DNA from: Saprospiraceae bacterium
GTDB taxonomy: Bacteria; Bacteroidota; Bacteroidia; Chitinophagales; Saprospiraceae
NCBI GenBank assembly: GCA_041392805.1
Contig: JAWKLJ010000001.1
Location: forward strand, 3,658,001-3,722,000
DNA: 64,000 nt
Reading direction: 5' to 3'
Positions 1-8,410 of the stretch are shown here, piece after piece. How positions within the stretch are numbered: the stretch's first letter is position 1; each line of letters begins with the position of its first letter. The translations under genes were made by a program, and so were the position numbers. The notes beneath the pieces were generated by a model. It did not search any database, was not told the origin of the DNA, and saw only the letters and a program-made list of their open reading frames with translations.

Positions 1-587
1 GTAAAAAGGTCGAAAAAATTCGAATCTGCCCAAAAAAAGTCTTCCACTAACCGTGGCTTCACCCCACCCATTTTAACGGGATCATTACCAAACCTCGCCA
101 TGGATAAAAATGGATACGTTTCAAGCAACTTGGCGCCATGCAGAGAAGAAGTTCCTTGACTGCGTTCTCCCGTCGTGGGATCAAACCTAAGCACTCGATA
201 GAGGCTATCTCTATTTTCATGCATGTGGTCAAAGGTTAATTCATTTTTGATAAACAGACTAATAAAAAAGACCGCAGCTAACCCTAGTATGAGCCCGAGC
301 GCTTGAACTGTTGTGGCTGACTTGTGCTTTAATGCATGCCGAAATGCTACTTTAAAATGACTCTTATACATAATATGAAATTGAAATTGGCCAAGTTGAG
401 GGAGGCGATACCACCGTGGAGACAGCAATGCTTTCCATATAAACCTCCTCTTAGCTGCCCGAATTCCGATTTCGTCAATGTCCCGGTAAAAAAGTTCTAA
501 CAGGTCGCCTTGTAATTCATCAAGAAATTGAGGTGAGCAGGTTTTTTCAATAAACCACATAGCCCACTTTGGAATTTGATCTTGCAT
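1..587 (-). CDS. ABC transporter permease (FtsX/MacB-like), N-terminal part
   Basis: The gene is truncated by the left window edge; about 195 N-terminal residues are visible. It opens with a soluble segment (MQDQIPKWAMWFIEKTC, then a stretch with LDELQGDLLELFYRD) like the 'permease prefix' domain of Bacteroidota FtsX-type permeases. A transmembrane helix follows at about residues 85-105 (QALGLILGLAAVFFISLFIK), then the start of a MacB-like periplasmic domain (NELTFDHMHENRDSLYRV). The expected role is an inner-membrane ABC export or mechanotransmission permease. The start codon lies 1 nt after the stop of padR, so the two are co-transcribed and probably translationally coupled. This padR-permease order is common in the phylum and suggests that PadR controls the permease. 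Substrate unknown. Confidence 0.85.
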   Translation of the reverse strand, partial: MQDQIPKWAMWFIEKTCSPQFLDELQGDLLELFYRDIDEIGIRAAKRRFIWKALLSPRWYRLPQLGQFQFHIMYKSHFKVAFRHALKHKSATTVQALGLILGLAAVFFISLFIKNELTFDHMHENRDSLYRVLRFDPTTGERSQGTSSLHGAKLLETYPFLSMARFGNDPVKMGGVKPRLVEDFFWADSNFFDLF

Positions 588-588
588 T

Positions 589-912
589 TCAAAAAGCGGT
601 TTTAGGCATTAGATTCCATAGTTTTTCGCGCTGCAAACGAACTTTCTCTAGTGCTTTATGCCCAGCCATATTTATCCGATATAGTCGTTTGCTTCTTCCG
701 CCTCGAGTAGCCGAAGCACCGCCTGTGTAGGATTCAATAAACCCTTTCATTTCCAGCCTGTAAAGTGTAGCATGAATAGTGCTTATGCTTACCTTTCGAT
801 CTGTATGCGTTTCTATTTCATCCATTACCGAAATGCCATAAGCATCACCATTTAGTACACCTACTGCCAATAAAATTAATTCTTCAAACTCTCCAAGATG
901 GGTTCCTTTCAT
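589..912 (-). CDS. PadR family transcriptional regulator
   Basis: A small 107-residue winged-helix protein. The N-terminal part (GEFEELILLAVGVLNGDAYGISVMDEIE) and the wing (STIHATLYRLEMKGFIES, then a Gly/Arg-rich RGGRSKRLYRI) are typical of PadR repressors, which bind DNA as dimers and often sense drugs or phenolics. It lacks a long C-terminal domain, as in the short PadR-s2 type. It is the first gene of a unit with the downstream permease (1-nt gap). A TAnnTTTG promoter and two copies of a 16-nt direct repeat lie directly upstream, consistent with autorepression. The ligand cannot be told from sequence. Confidence 0.92.
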   Translation of the reverse strand: MKGTHLGEFEELILLAVGVLNGDAYGISVMDEIETHTDRKVSISTIHATLYRLEMKGFIESYTGGASATRGGRSKRLYRINMAGHKALEKVRLQREKLWNLMPKTAF

Positions 913-914
913 GA

Positions 915-963
915 TTTCATTCGTAATTGCAAATCAAATATAATGTATTTCATTCGTAATTGC
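915..963. promoter_or_regulatory. tandem 16-nt operator candidate for PadR
   Basis: TTTCATTCGTAATTGC occurs twice in the same orientation, at 915..930 and 948..963, with starts 33 bp apart (about three helical turns). One copy fills the -33/-7 spacer. The other covers the predicted transcription start and ends 2 nt before the padR start codon. Placement and phasing suit a repressor site; that PadR binds it is inference. Confidence 0.5.
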
Positions 964-966
964 CAA
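935..966 (-). promoter_or_regulatory. padR promoter (Bacteroidota -33/-7 type)
   Basis: Read on the minus strand, TATATTTG (942..935) matches the TAnnTTTG -7 box and ATTGG (upstream end at about 967..963) is a plausible -33 element, with a 20-nt spacer from TTGG to the -7 box. Transcription would start near 928, leaving a leader of only about 16 nt before the padR start at 912. Confidence 0.6.
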
Positions 967-1087
967 TTAAATAAAAAAAGAATCCATCTCAAATTTTTTC
1001 GGCCATAATTCCAATGTCTATTCTGGGGGAGTAGCGTTAATAGAAAAAAACTAATTTGAGTCCTCCAATACTTCTACATTTCCAGGT

Positions 1088-1191
1088 TCTCTGACAATTT
1101 TTGTGTTCTAGCCAGCTGAAAGCCTTGATCATCGCTCTTTATCAATCGCTTTTGATCTTCGTTTTAAGCGGACCACAAAAATTGTCAGAGA
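1088..1191. repeat. palindromic element, copy A (104 bp)
   Basis: The ends are a perfect 18-nt inverted repeat, TCTCTGACAATTTTTGTG at 1088..1105 and its complement at 1174..1191. The interior (about 68 bp) is only weakly self-complementary. The same termini occur in copies B and C. It lies beyond the 3' end of the glucosaminidase gene. Confidence 0.8.
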
Positions 1192-1276
1192 AGGCATTTC
1201 CAATACTCTACCTCAAAAAAATACTTTGACTATCCTGGCAAGATTAGAGATGACTAATGTTTAGGCCCGTCCAACT

Positions 1277-2155
1277 TTATTTATCATGTTGGTGCAACTT
1301 CAAATCTTCAATCAGGGCGATTATTTTTTCCGCATAATTAGGGTCAGTGGCATAACCCGCTTTTTTCAAGCCATGTGCCCATCCTTTGTAATCTTTTTTT
1401 CCTAATTTATACAGCTTGGCATAACGGTCGGCGCTTAGCAGTTGACTATGCGCACGATAGCTTTCCCAGGCATTTTTGTACTTGCGAAAAAAATCTTTGT
1501 GAGAATCGTCAGTAAAATTAGAGCAATGTCCTTTTTTGCAGGATTTAGAGAAACATTTTATACCAAAATGGTTATTGTTTTGTGTTGCTAATCGGCTAGC
1601 GCCAACATTGCTTTCTAAAAGCCCTTGGGCTAAGGTTATGCTGGCAGGTATGCCGAATTTATCCATTTCAGTTTGTGCAACTTTAGTAAAACGCTGGACG
1701 TATGTCAATTGCTTTTTGCGTTTTGCTGCACGCTTGGCAGCCGATTCATCTTCCTCGTGCGTTATATTTGAAAAAGTGTTGGCCAGATTGGGATCCGTAG
1801 AAGGGGCTTTCTTCTCTTTAACCAGTACAGTAGCAACTTCGATTTTCCCTTTTTCTTCCTTTTTGGATAAAAGAGAAACATTCATGGGTTGGCTAACGCT
1901 GGGCTTCACTTTTGGCTTTTCTTTGTGATAGCTTACAGGAGTAGCAAAAGAAGTAGAAACTGCATTTTGTGATATTTGAGGAATAGTGTCTAATTGAACA
2001 TTAATGTTTATGTCCTTTCGAATCGTTAAATAAAGGACTACAGCTAACAAACAAGCCCTAAACCAGTACTGCTTGATGAATAATTGAAGCCATTGCCAGT
2101 TTTTATCTAGGCGATGAATGAGCGCGATTTTGATTTGGTGTATCTTTTTTTTCAT
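1277..2155 (-). CDS. glucosaminidase domain protein (GH73-like peptidoglycan hydrolase)
   Basis: A 292-residue protein with a basic N-terminus and one transmembrane or signal-anchor helix at about residues 30-45 (YWFRACLLAVVLYLTI). A low-complexity Lys-rich linker follows, then a C-terminal glucosaminidase domain from about residue 150 (VQRFTKVAQTEMDKFGIPASITLAQGLLESNVG is the usual opening, with the Glu of LLESN the likely catalytic acid). The later segments NNNHFGIKC and the terminal DPNYAEKIIALI also fit the family. It should cleave the glycan strand of peptidoglycan in the periplasm while tethered to the inner membrane. The two Cys after FGIK are common in this subgroup. It stands alone in its orientation, and no promoter was identified with confidence. 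Confidence 0.88.
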   Translation of the reverse strand: MKKKIHQIKIALIHRLDKNWQWLQLFIKQYWFRACLLAVVLYLTIRKDININVQLDTIPQISQNAVSTSFATPVSYHKEKPKVKPSVSQPMNVSLLSKKEEKGKIEVATVLVKEKKAPSTDPNLANTFSNITHEEDESAAKRAAKRKKQLTYVQRFTKVAQTEMDKFGIPASITLAQGLLESNVGASRLATQNNNHFGIKCFSKSCKKGHCSNFTDDSHKDFFRKYKNAWESYRAHSQLLSADRYAKLYKLGKKDYKGWAHGLKKAGYATDPNYAEKIIALIEDLKLHQHDK

Positions 2156-2472
2156 GGCATTTATTTGTGATGCATTCGAGTGTCAATACAAATTAAAACA
2201 ATTTGTTTCTTATAAACAAATTAACTAAACAATTTGTGTGTTATTTTTATTCCGTGCCTATTTTTGTTTGCCAGGCAATGTGACACCAAACAATTTTTGA
2301 CGTCCAAATGTGGAATAGTTCAAATCGGAAGACTACCTTTGCGGGGCAATTGAAGATTTGATCATTTTTTCATTGATAATCAGCTATATCGCAAACGGGA
2401 AGATTCTGTTTTTGCAAAAAGAAAAATCCTATTGTGGTGTAAACTAGCTAAGTAGAAAATCAAAATTTCACT
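2156..2472. other. divergent intergenic region upstream of ompH
   Basis: A 317-bp AT-rich gap between divergent genes. It contains TACCTTTG at 2334..2341, which fits the TAnnTTTG -7 box for the rightward ompH-like gene and would give a leader of about 125 nt. No ORF, tRNA or repeat was found here. Confidence 0.4.
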
Positions 2473-2985
2473 ATGAAGAAGGTATTTTTCTTATTGGCAT
2501 TTTTAAGTCTAGGCTTTATCAGCGCTCAGGCACAACAAAAATATGGGCATTTAAATTTTAATGGCCTAATGGCACAAATGTCGGAAACAAAAGCGGCAGA
2601 TTCTCAGTTAGAGGCATATCAAAAGCAATTAGTAGCTAAGGGAGAAGGAATGGCTAAAACCTTTCAAGATAAAGTAGCAGCCTTCTATAAGGAGGTACAG
2701 GATGGTGGTTTGCCACCAAAAGCACAACAGGAAAAAGAAGCTGCCTTGAGCAAAGAGCGTGATGATATTCTTAAATATGAGCAAGAGGTGCAGCAAAAGC
2801 TTACGGAAAAACGACAGGAATTGCTAAAACCCATCGTTGAAAAAGCGCAAAAAGCCATTGAGGAATATGCAAAAGCAAATGGCTATGCCATGATTTTCGA
2901 CACTAGCGTATTTAATGCACTTTTATTTGCAAAGGATAGCGATGATTTGATGCCAGCTATAAAAGCAAAGTTGGGGATAAATTAA
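2473..2985 (+). CDS. OmpH/Skp family periplasmic chaperone
   Basis: A 170-residue protein with a clear signal peptide (MKKVFFLLAFLSLGFISAQAQ, cleavage after about residue 20). A charged, coiled-coil-forming middle part (about residues 40-120, rich in Lys/Glu/Gln) follows, and the C-terminal segment ANGYAMIFDTSVFNALLF is the typical OmpH end. The family holds unfolded outer-membrane proteins in the periplasm as trimers. The usual length is about 160-180 residues, so it is complete. Unlike the common arrangement next to bamA, it is a single gene here, so it may be a secondary paralogue. It converges on the M50 protease gene, with a palindrome between the two stops. Confidence 0.9.
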   Translation: MKKVFFLLAFLSLGFISAQAQQKYGHLNFNGLMAQMSETKAADSQLEAYQKQLVAKGEGMAKTFQDKVAAFYKEVQDGGLPPKAQQEKEAALSKERDDILKYEQEVQQKLTEKRQELLKPIVEKAQKAIEEYAKANGYAMIFDTSVFNALLFAKDSDDLMPAIKAKLGIN

Positions 2986-2993
2986 ACCTTAGT

Positions 2994-3085
2994 TCAACCC
3001 GAATGTTGCTTGGTTATCCATTGCGCTTTTTCCATATCACTTTGGAGGAAGGCTTCGGAGTCCGCTCAGGAAAAATTCGGGTTGA
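2994..3085. repeat. palindrome between convergent genes, possible bidirectional terminator
   Basis: TCAACCCGAAT at 2994..3004 is repeated inverted as ATTCGGGTTGA at 3075..3085, giving 11-bp perfect arms around a 70-nt interior. It sits between the stops of two convergent genes. There is no uridine run, so termination is a guess from position. Confidence 0.45.
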
Positions 3086-3096
3086 TTCTCCTAATT

Positions 3097-4221
3097 TCAT
3101 CCGATTTGCTCTTTTTGAATTCGGATAAAGTGCTCCACGTCATTCCAATCCACCACACCAACTAATTCGCCTTCCTCGTAGACAGGAATTATTTCATAAT
3201 CATTTTCCTGCATCACCCGAATAATGTCCACCAGCCTATCAGATGATGATACCTTTTCATAATGGCTGGAGGTCAACTCTTCTACGATTCTACCAGCACC
3301 CTTTTCTTTATTTTCCATCAAGGTTGGAGACGTTAAAACCCCTTTAAGCGTTTGCTCCTGATCAAAAACCAAAAAGTTTTTTTCGGATCCTTCCTTCCAG
3401 GACTTAAGTACCTCTGACAGCGGATCATGGAGGCATAATTTCGTAAACCTTGCCCGAAGAATATCTTTTCCACTAAAAGCATGGAGACGACTATCAAGTT
3501 TAACATATCGATACTCCATGCTCGCGCTAATGAAGATAAAAAGACCAATGACGGCCATCAACCAATTATAATTCGATAGGCTAAAAACCACAATGACACC
3601 CGCAAATCCCTGACCAAGAAAGGTAGCAATGCGAGTCGCACCTAATTTATTCATTCTTAAACTTAACAGAGATCTTAAAATTCGGCCACCATCTAATGGG
3701 AAGGCGGGGAGAAGGTTAAATATGGCTACTAAAAAGTTAAGCACCACAAATCCTATGATAAATCGTTCGTCATCGGCCAGTCTTAGAAAGGTATTTCCAT
3801 TTGGATTGAGAATAAAATGAGGTAGATGAGCCAACTGTTGTGGCGGTACCAACCATAAAAAAGGTGTGGCTAAAAGTCCAAGAAAAATATTGACCAAGGG
3901 GCCAGCCAGTGCGACCATTAGCTCTTTCATGGGTTGCTTAGGCATTCGTTCCAGGATAGCTTGGCCTCCTATTGGCGAAAGCATAATTTGAAGGGTGCGA
4001 ACGCCATAGCGTTTCGCCATGAATGCATGGCCCAATTCATGCATTAGTATGCAAAAAAAAACGGAAAACACGGAAATAAAGAGCCAAAATGCCCGACCAC
4101 CTTGAAAAAGATGACGACTGGGAATCCCCAAATAGAGTAGCCACCCCAGGACCAAGACAAAAGTCCAGTGGAGTCGGATAGGAATACCCCAGATCGTAGC
4201 TATTTTTAGAGAAGTATGCAT
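3097..4221 (-). CDS. site-2 protease-like M50 metallopeptidase with CBS domains
   Basis: A 374-residue polytopic membrane protein. The zinc motif HELGH lies at residues 61-65 inside a transmembrane helix, and the second metal-ligand region (FNLLPAFPLDGGR) is at about residues 165-180, both as in M50B intramembrane proteases. The C-terminal 120 residues carry a pair of CBS motifs (from about residue 250; LTSSHYEKVSSSDRLVDIIRVMQEND is clear), which often sense adenosyl ligands. It should cleave transmembrane substrates in the inner membrane; the substrate is unknown. The start codon lies only 12 nt below a very long palindrome (4233..4355) that separates it from the acyl-CoA dehydrogenase gene upstream. 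Confidence 0.92.
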   Translation of the reverse strand: MHTSLKIATIWGIPIRLHWTFVLVLGWLLYLGIPSRHLFQGGRAFWLFISVFSVFFCILMHELGHAFMAKRYGVRTLQIMLSPIGGQAILERMPKQPMKELMVALAGPLVNIFLGLLATPFLWLVPPQQLAHLPHFILNPNGNTFLRLADDERFIIGFVVLNFLVAIFNLLPAFPLDGGRILRSLLSLRMNKLGATRIATFLGQGFAGVIVVFSLSNYNWLMAVIGLFIFISASMEYRYVKLDSRLHAFSGKDILRARFTKLCLHDPLSEVLKSWKEGSEKNFLVFDQEQTLKGVLTSPTLMENKEKGAGRIVEELTSSHYEKVSSSDRLVDIIRVMQENDYEIIPVYEEGELVGVVDWNDVEHFIRIQKEQIG

Positions 4222-4232
4222 ATAAGTAGTTT

Positions 4233-4355
4233 GACGGAAATAAATGATACCACTTTTTTCAAAGATTCGCGAATATTTTCACACAACTTCCTTGCTGTCA
4301 GTTGCTTTGAAAATTTTAGCGAATCAAAAGTGGTATCATTTATTTTTTTTCCGTC
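4233..4355. repeat. long palindrome (123 bp) upstream of the M50 gene
   Basis: The left arm begins GACGGAAATAAATGATACC and the right arm ends with its complement plus three extra T residues. The inner parts (GATTCGCGAAT near 4263 and AGCGAATC near 4318) also pair. Together these could form a hairpin with arms of about 45 bp and a loop of about 30 nt. It lies after the acyl-CoA dehydrogenase stop and ends 12 nt before the M50 start codon, so it may terminate the first or control the second. Confidence 0.8.
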
Positions 4356-4400
4356 TCTAAGCTATAAAGATGCAAAAAACATAAAAAAAGGTGGTTTATA

Positions 4401-5567
4401 TCACTTCGTGATAGGAACATATAATTGCCCTTTCAACAAATTCCTGGACATAACGATCCGTTGCACCTCCGATGTGCCTTCGTAAATCTGTGTGATCTTC
4501 GCATCACGCATCAAACGTTCTACATGGTATTCCTTTACAAACCCATATCCTCCATGAATCTGAACCGCTTCTACACTGTGCTTCATTGCTGCTTCGGAGG
4601 CAAACAGCTTCGCCATCGAGCTGGCAGAACTATAATCCATACCCTGGTCTTTCAACCAGGCCGATCGGTAAACCAGCATTTTGGCAGCTTCAATATCTTT
4701 TTGCATATCTGCCAATTTAAAAGCTATTGCCTGATGCTGAGCAATGGGTTTGCCAAAAGCCTCTCGTTCTTTAGCATAGGCTACCGATAATTCATAAGCA
4801 CCTCCTGTTATGCCCAAGGCCTGAGCCGCAATGCCAATTCGTCCACCCGTTAGGGTTTTCATGGCAAAGGTAAAACCAAAACCATTTTCACCAATGCGAT
4901 TTGCTTTAGGCACCTTGACATCTGAATACATAATCGTATGCGTATCAGAGGATCGAATCCCCAGCTTATCTTCTTTTGCACCTATGCTGACACCTTCCCA
5001 GTCCGTTTCCACAATAAAAGCATTAATTCCCTTGTGACCAAGTTCTTTATCTGTCTGGGCCATCACCAGGTGCAATTTTGAAGTGCCACCATTGGTAATC
5101 CAGTTTTTGGTGCCATTCAATAAATAATAATCTCCCATATCCACAGCCGTAGTGCGCTGGCTTGTGGCATCACTACCTGCCTCTGGCTCCGATAAACAAA
5201 AAGCACCAATCCATTCGCCGGTACTTAAGCGAGGCAAGTACTTGGCTTTTTGGTCTTCTGTACCATAGGTTTCTAGTCCCCAACAAACCAATGAATTATT
5301 GACAGACATGATAACCGAACAGGAATTATCTACTTTTGATATTTCCTCCATAGCCAAAACATAGGAAAGTGTATCCATCCCACCCCCACCGTAAGTCGGC
5401 GATACCATCATCCCCAAAAAACCTAGTTCTCCCATTTTCTGGACCTGGTCAGTGGGGTATTCCATTTTGGAATCCCGTTCAATTACGCCTGGTTTTAGTT
5501 CTTTTTGGGCAAATTCACGGGCAGCTTCCTGCACCGCCAATTGTTCTTCGTTTAATGCAAAAAACAT
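4401..5567 (-). CDS. acyl-CoA dehydrogenase
   Basis: A 388-residue flavoenzyme of normal length. Family signatures are visible in order: AFCLSEPEAGSDA (FAD/substrate loop, about residues 128-140), WITNGG (about 158), GGRIGIAAQALGI (about 242), and QIHGGYGF with QIYEGTSEVQRIVMSR near the C-terminus; the Glu of YEGTS is the catalytic base in short-chain enzymes. It should oxidise acyl-CoA thioesters to 2-enoyl-CoA in the cytoplasm and pass electrons to ETF. The sequence most resembles short or branched-chain (butyryl-CoA type) members, but substrate length cannot be settled. It is a single gene, followed by the 4233..4355 palindrome. Confidence 0.95.
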   Translation of the reverse strand: MFFALNEEQLAVQEAAREFAQKELKPGVIERDSKMEYPTDQVQKMGELGFLGMMVSPTYGGGGMDTLSYVLAMEEISKVDNSCSVIMSVNNSLVCWGLETYGTEDQKAKYLPRLSTGEWIGAFCLSEPEAGSDATSQRTTAVDMGDYYLLNGTKNWITNGGTSKLHLVMAQTDKELGHKGINAFIVETDWEGVSIGAKEDKLGIRSSDTHTIMYSDVKVPKANRIGENGFGFTFAMKTLTGGRIGIAAQALGITGGAYELSVAYAKEREAFGKPIAQHQAIAFKLADMQKDIEAAKMLVYRSAWLKDQGMDYSSASSMAKLFASEAAMKHSVEAVQIHGGYGFVKEYHVERLMRDAKITQIYEGTSEVQRIVMSRNLLKGQLYVPITK

Positions 5568-5737
5568 AATGAGGGATTTATTTTGAGTTTGGACAAATCA
5601 ACACAAATAATTAAAAAACAAATCTATTTTTAGCGAATTTACGCTAAGATAGTTTTTTTTCTGCTCCTACGATGAAATCCCTTTCCTTTTCAGGTAAATA
5701 AATAATACATCAAACACATGTTTACAGAAACATGACA

Positions 5738-5765
5738 TTGGTAGAAACAACACCACTTATATTTG
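5738..5765 (+). promoter_or_regulatory. hemA promoter
   Basis: TATATTTG at 5758..5765 matches the TAnnTTTG -7 box and TTGG at 5738..5741 is a possible -33 element 16 nt upstream, slightly close. The expected start near 5772 gives a leader of about 34 nt before hemA. Confidence 0.55.
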
Positions 5766-5805
5766 CAAGCATTGTAAGCTGCCTTTTTGCGCAATTGAAG
5801 TAACT

Positions 5806-7035
5806 ATGTTATCACATCTAAAAATACTGACTGTTACGCATAAGCGAACCAACCTGAATGAGATAGGGCAATTCGTTATTAAAGCGGACGGAAATACAGA
5901 ACTGAAAATTAAATTGGAAAAGTTAAAGACTCAGTTCCAACTTGATGAACTCTTATACTTGTCCACTTGTAATAGAGTCCTGTATTTATTTGTGACCAGC
6001 CATGATCTTGATGCTTCTTTTGCCAGTCATTTTTTTCAATCTATCAATGCTGAATTACCGCTTGCCACGATTGAACAGATAGAAGACGTTGTGCATTGCC
6101 TGGAGGGTGAAGTTGCTATGGAACATTTACTAGAAGTCGCCGCTTCCATTGATTCACTGGTTATTGGCGAACGGCAAATTCTGGGGCAAATGCGCGAGGC
6201 GTATGAGTTATGTAATGAATGGGGCTTATCGGGCGATTTAATCCGTATTGTCTTCCAACATGCCGTCCAGGCAGCGAAAGGAGTATATGCTAAAACCCGA
6301 ATCGGCGACAAGCCGGTTTCTGTCGTTAGTTTAGCCATTCAAAAATTGCTAAAAAGCAACCTTCCTAAAGACGCCCGTTTGCTGCTGATTGGTGCAGGCC
6401 AAACGAATGCCTTAGCAGCTAAATTTTTAGCCAAACACAACTATTGCAATGTTACGGTTTTCAACAGGAGTTTAGACAAGGCGATACAAATTGCAAATTT
6501 GGTAAATGGCAAAGCCCTTCCTTTGGATCAACTAGATCATTACACGGGTGGATTTGATGGAATGATCGTTTGTACAGGGGCTACCGAGGCGATTATTACT
6601 ACCGAAAGGTTTAAACACTTGCTGCAAGGAGAGCAGAAGGAAAAAGTAGTCATAGATTTAGCGATTCCGAATAATGTTGCAGCAAATTTAGTGGATCAAT
6701 TTCCTGTTCATTATATTGAAATTGAAGGCCTTCGACAGTTGGCTAAAGAAAACCTGGCTTTCCGCCAAGAGGAAATTGTAAAGGCTAAAAAATTGCTTTC
6801 TGGTTTTTTAAGCCAACTCCCTGGACTTATTCAGCAACGTCGACTAGCCCTTGCGATGCGAGCTGTTCCTGAAGAAATCAAAGCCGTAAAAGAAAAAGCC
6901 CTCAACGAGGTTTTCCACAAAGAGGTCTCTTCTTTAGACAGCCCCACGCGCGAGCTCCTGGAGCGTATGCTCTCCTACATGGAAAAAAAATGCATTGGCA
7001 TCCCCATGAAAGCAGCCAGGGAATTAACCCTTTGA
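5806..7035 (+). CDS. hemA: glutamyl-tRNA reductase
   Basis: A 409-residue enzyme reducing Glu-tRNA to glutamate-1-semialdehyde, the first step of C5 tetrapyrrole synthesis. The catalytic Cys is Cys55 in YLSTCNRVLYL. The GERQILGQMREAY motif (about residue 124), the NADP-binding glycine loop (LLLIGAGQTNALAAKF, about 195-210) and the C-terminal dimerisation helix are all present. It starts at the ATG 41 nt after the -7 box. No other heme genes are adjacent, so it is a separate unit here. It converges on the AEC transporter gene. Confidence 0.96.
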   Translation: MLSHLKILTVTHKRTNLNEIGQFVIKADGNTELKIKLEKLKTQFQLDELLYLSTCNRVLYLFVTSHDLDASFASHFFQSINAELPLATIEQIEDVVHCLEGEVAMEHLLEVAASIDSLVIGERQILGQMREAYELCNEWGLSGDLIRIVFQHAVQAAKGVYAKTRIGDKPVSVVSLAIQKLLKSNLPKDARLLLIGAGQTNALAAKFLAKHNYCNVTVFNRSLDKAIQIANLVNGKALPLDQLDHYTGGFDGMIVCTGATEAIITTERFKHLLQGEQKEKVVIDLAIPNNVAANLVDQFPVHYIEIEGLRQLAKENLAFRQEEIVKAKKLLSGFLSQLPGLIQQRRLALAMRAVPEEIKAVKEKALNEVFHKEVSSLDSPTRELLERMLSYMEKKCIGIPMKAARELTL

Positions 7036-7101
7036 TCTGCCAAATTGGCGTCCTGTTCAGAGGCAGGCCTCCAACACTTTCAATCGGCTAATCTTGCCCT
7101 A

Positions 7102-8256
7102 TTAACTCATAACTTCTTTTATTTTTATCAATCGAGTTGTTTTGGGTGATGGCGCTGTCTCAATTTTCTTTCTCTCTGATTTTTTCTTTACCAGAAAAAC
7201 AGAAAAACTACTGATTCCGATAAATCCAGTTCCCACCAGCAGCAGATAAACAGGATTAACGAAGAAGGATCCAAAAGAACAAATGCCTAATATAATGATA
7301 GTGGAAAATGGAAGCGAAAAGGCTAATAAATTCAAGGCTAAGTCTAGATTGAAGGTCCGCTGAGGTTGCTTACTTTCAAGTGATTCAATTGCCGTTATAT
7401 GTGCAAAAGGCCAAAAGCTACAAGCACTTTGTGGAAAAATTACCGCCACCAATACCATGGCAGCCGGAAGGGTTGCTGGAATAAAAAAAACCAACAAGCC
7501 ACTCAAAAGGAAAGCAAAACCTGAACGAACCATCAGCAATTGAAGAATTTGAACCATTTCTCTTCTTTTCACTTTCACCGCCAACCCAATAAATAAGAGT
7601 ACCAGCGGCGTCATAAGGGCGCTCATTCGACTAATGGAATCCTGAAGAAAAACAGGCAAAGAGGAAAGGTTCATCCCGAAGCACAACAAAACCAGGGCAA
7701 TGATCATCACCAAGTTGACCGGTTCCTTGCCTAAGGAGGTCAATAGACTCTTCAATTGGCTTCCTTTCTCCCCCGTCTTTTTTGACTGATTTTTGGCCAG
7801 CAGCTGATAGTACCAATGCATGGCCAAAAGGTATAAAAAAATTAAAACAAAGACTTTGTTACCAACATCCGCTAAGGCGGCATGAGCCAAACTTTCCTCT
7901 CCGAAATATTCGGCTAAAAAGGGAAAACAAGAGAGGCCAGGTGCAAAGGAAGGTAACAATAACACTAAAGACCGGAACTCAGGTGAATCTTTTGGAAAAG
8001 AAAAGAAAGGCAGCACGAAACGCGCTGCCCCCAACATCACGACATTCACAAAAAGAGCTATAATAGGTAAAAAAATCAAAGCTGGTTTGATATCGATTTT
8101 TAGCAATGCGATAAAAATCGTGGCTGGAAGGGCTATACTTAGTATGAGTGTTTTGATCCCTCCTAATTGTTCTTTATTTGTGATTTTCCGTTTTAATAAA
8201 AGGCCTATAACAATTAATAAGGTGAATGATAGCGTTTTGTGAATGGCTAAACTCAT
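7102..8256 (-). CDS. AEC family transporter (auxin efflux carrier type)
   Basis: A hydrophobic protein of 384 residues with about ten predicted transmembrane helices in two halves. It opens MSLAIHKTLSFTLLIVIG, and the SIALPATIFIALL segment after the first helix is the typical AEC opening. A charged insert with Lys/Ser (KNQSKKTGEKGSQLKS, about residues 160-175) separates the halves. AEC proteins export or exchange small organic acids or auxin-like anions; the substrate is unknown. The frame remains open up to 8373, but those 39 extra residues are polar and unlike the family, so I prefer the internal ATG at 8256. The C-terminus is Lys-rich. Confidence 0.8.
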   Translation of the reverse strand: MSLAIHKTLSFTLLIVIGLLLKRKITNKEQLGGIKTLILSIALPATIFIALLKIDIKPALIFLPIIALFVNVVMLGAARFVLPFFSFPKDSPEFRSLVLLLPSFAPGLSCFPFLAEYFGEESLAHAALADVGNKVFVLIFLYLLAMHWYYQLLAKNQSKKTGEKGSQLKSLLTSLGKEPVNLVMIIALVLLCFGMNLSSLPVFLQDSISRMSALMTPLVLLFIGLAVKVKRREMVQILQLLMVRSGFAFLLSGLLVFFIPATLPAAMVLVAVIFPQSACSFWPFAHITAIESLESKQPQRTFNLDLALNLLAFSLPFSTIIILGICSFGSFFVNPVYLLLVGTGFIGISSFSVFLVKKKSERKKIETAPSPKTTRLIKIKEVMS

Positions 8257-8410
8257 GAGTTTTGACTTTTTTCGCGCGTTCAATAAAAGAAGAAACGATT
8301 CCGCGTTGTAGCTATATGAGGAAACAGGGAGTGGGGTATAATCGTGGCAGTATGCCCCACTCTCTAGGTCCAATGATCATATAGTCTCCGTATTAAAGCT
8401 GATTTAAAAA

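Larger units (their letters stand above)
913..1276. other. intergenic region: padR control region and palindromic element
   Basis: This 364-bp gap holds the padR promoter and tandem repeat on its left side and the 104-bp inverted-terminus element at 1088..1191. I see no credible coding sequence. The remaining bases are AT-rich and unremarkable. Confidence 0.6.

Noticed and set aside
7102..8373. Longer form of the AEC transporter starting at 8373
   Set aside because: The extra 39 residues are polar and atypical. The ATG at 8256 begins directly with the first membrane helix, as in the family.
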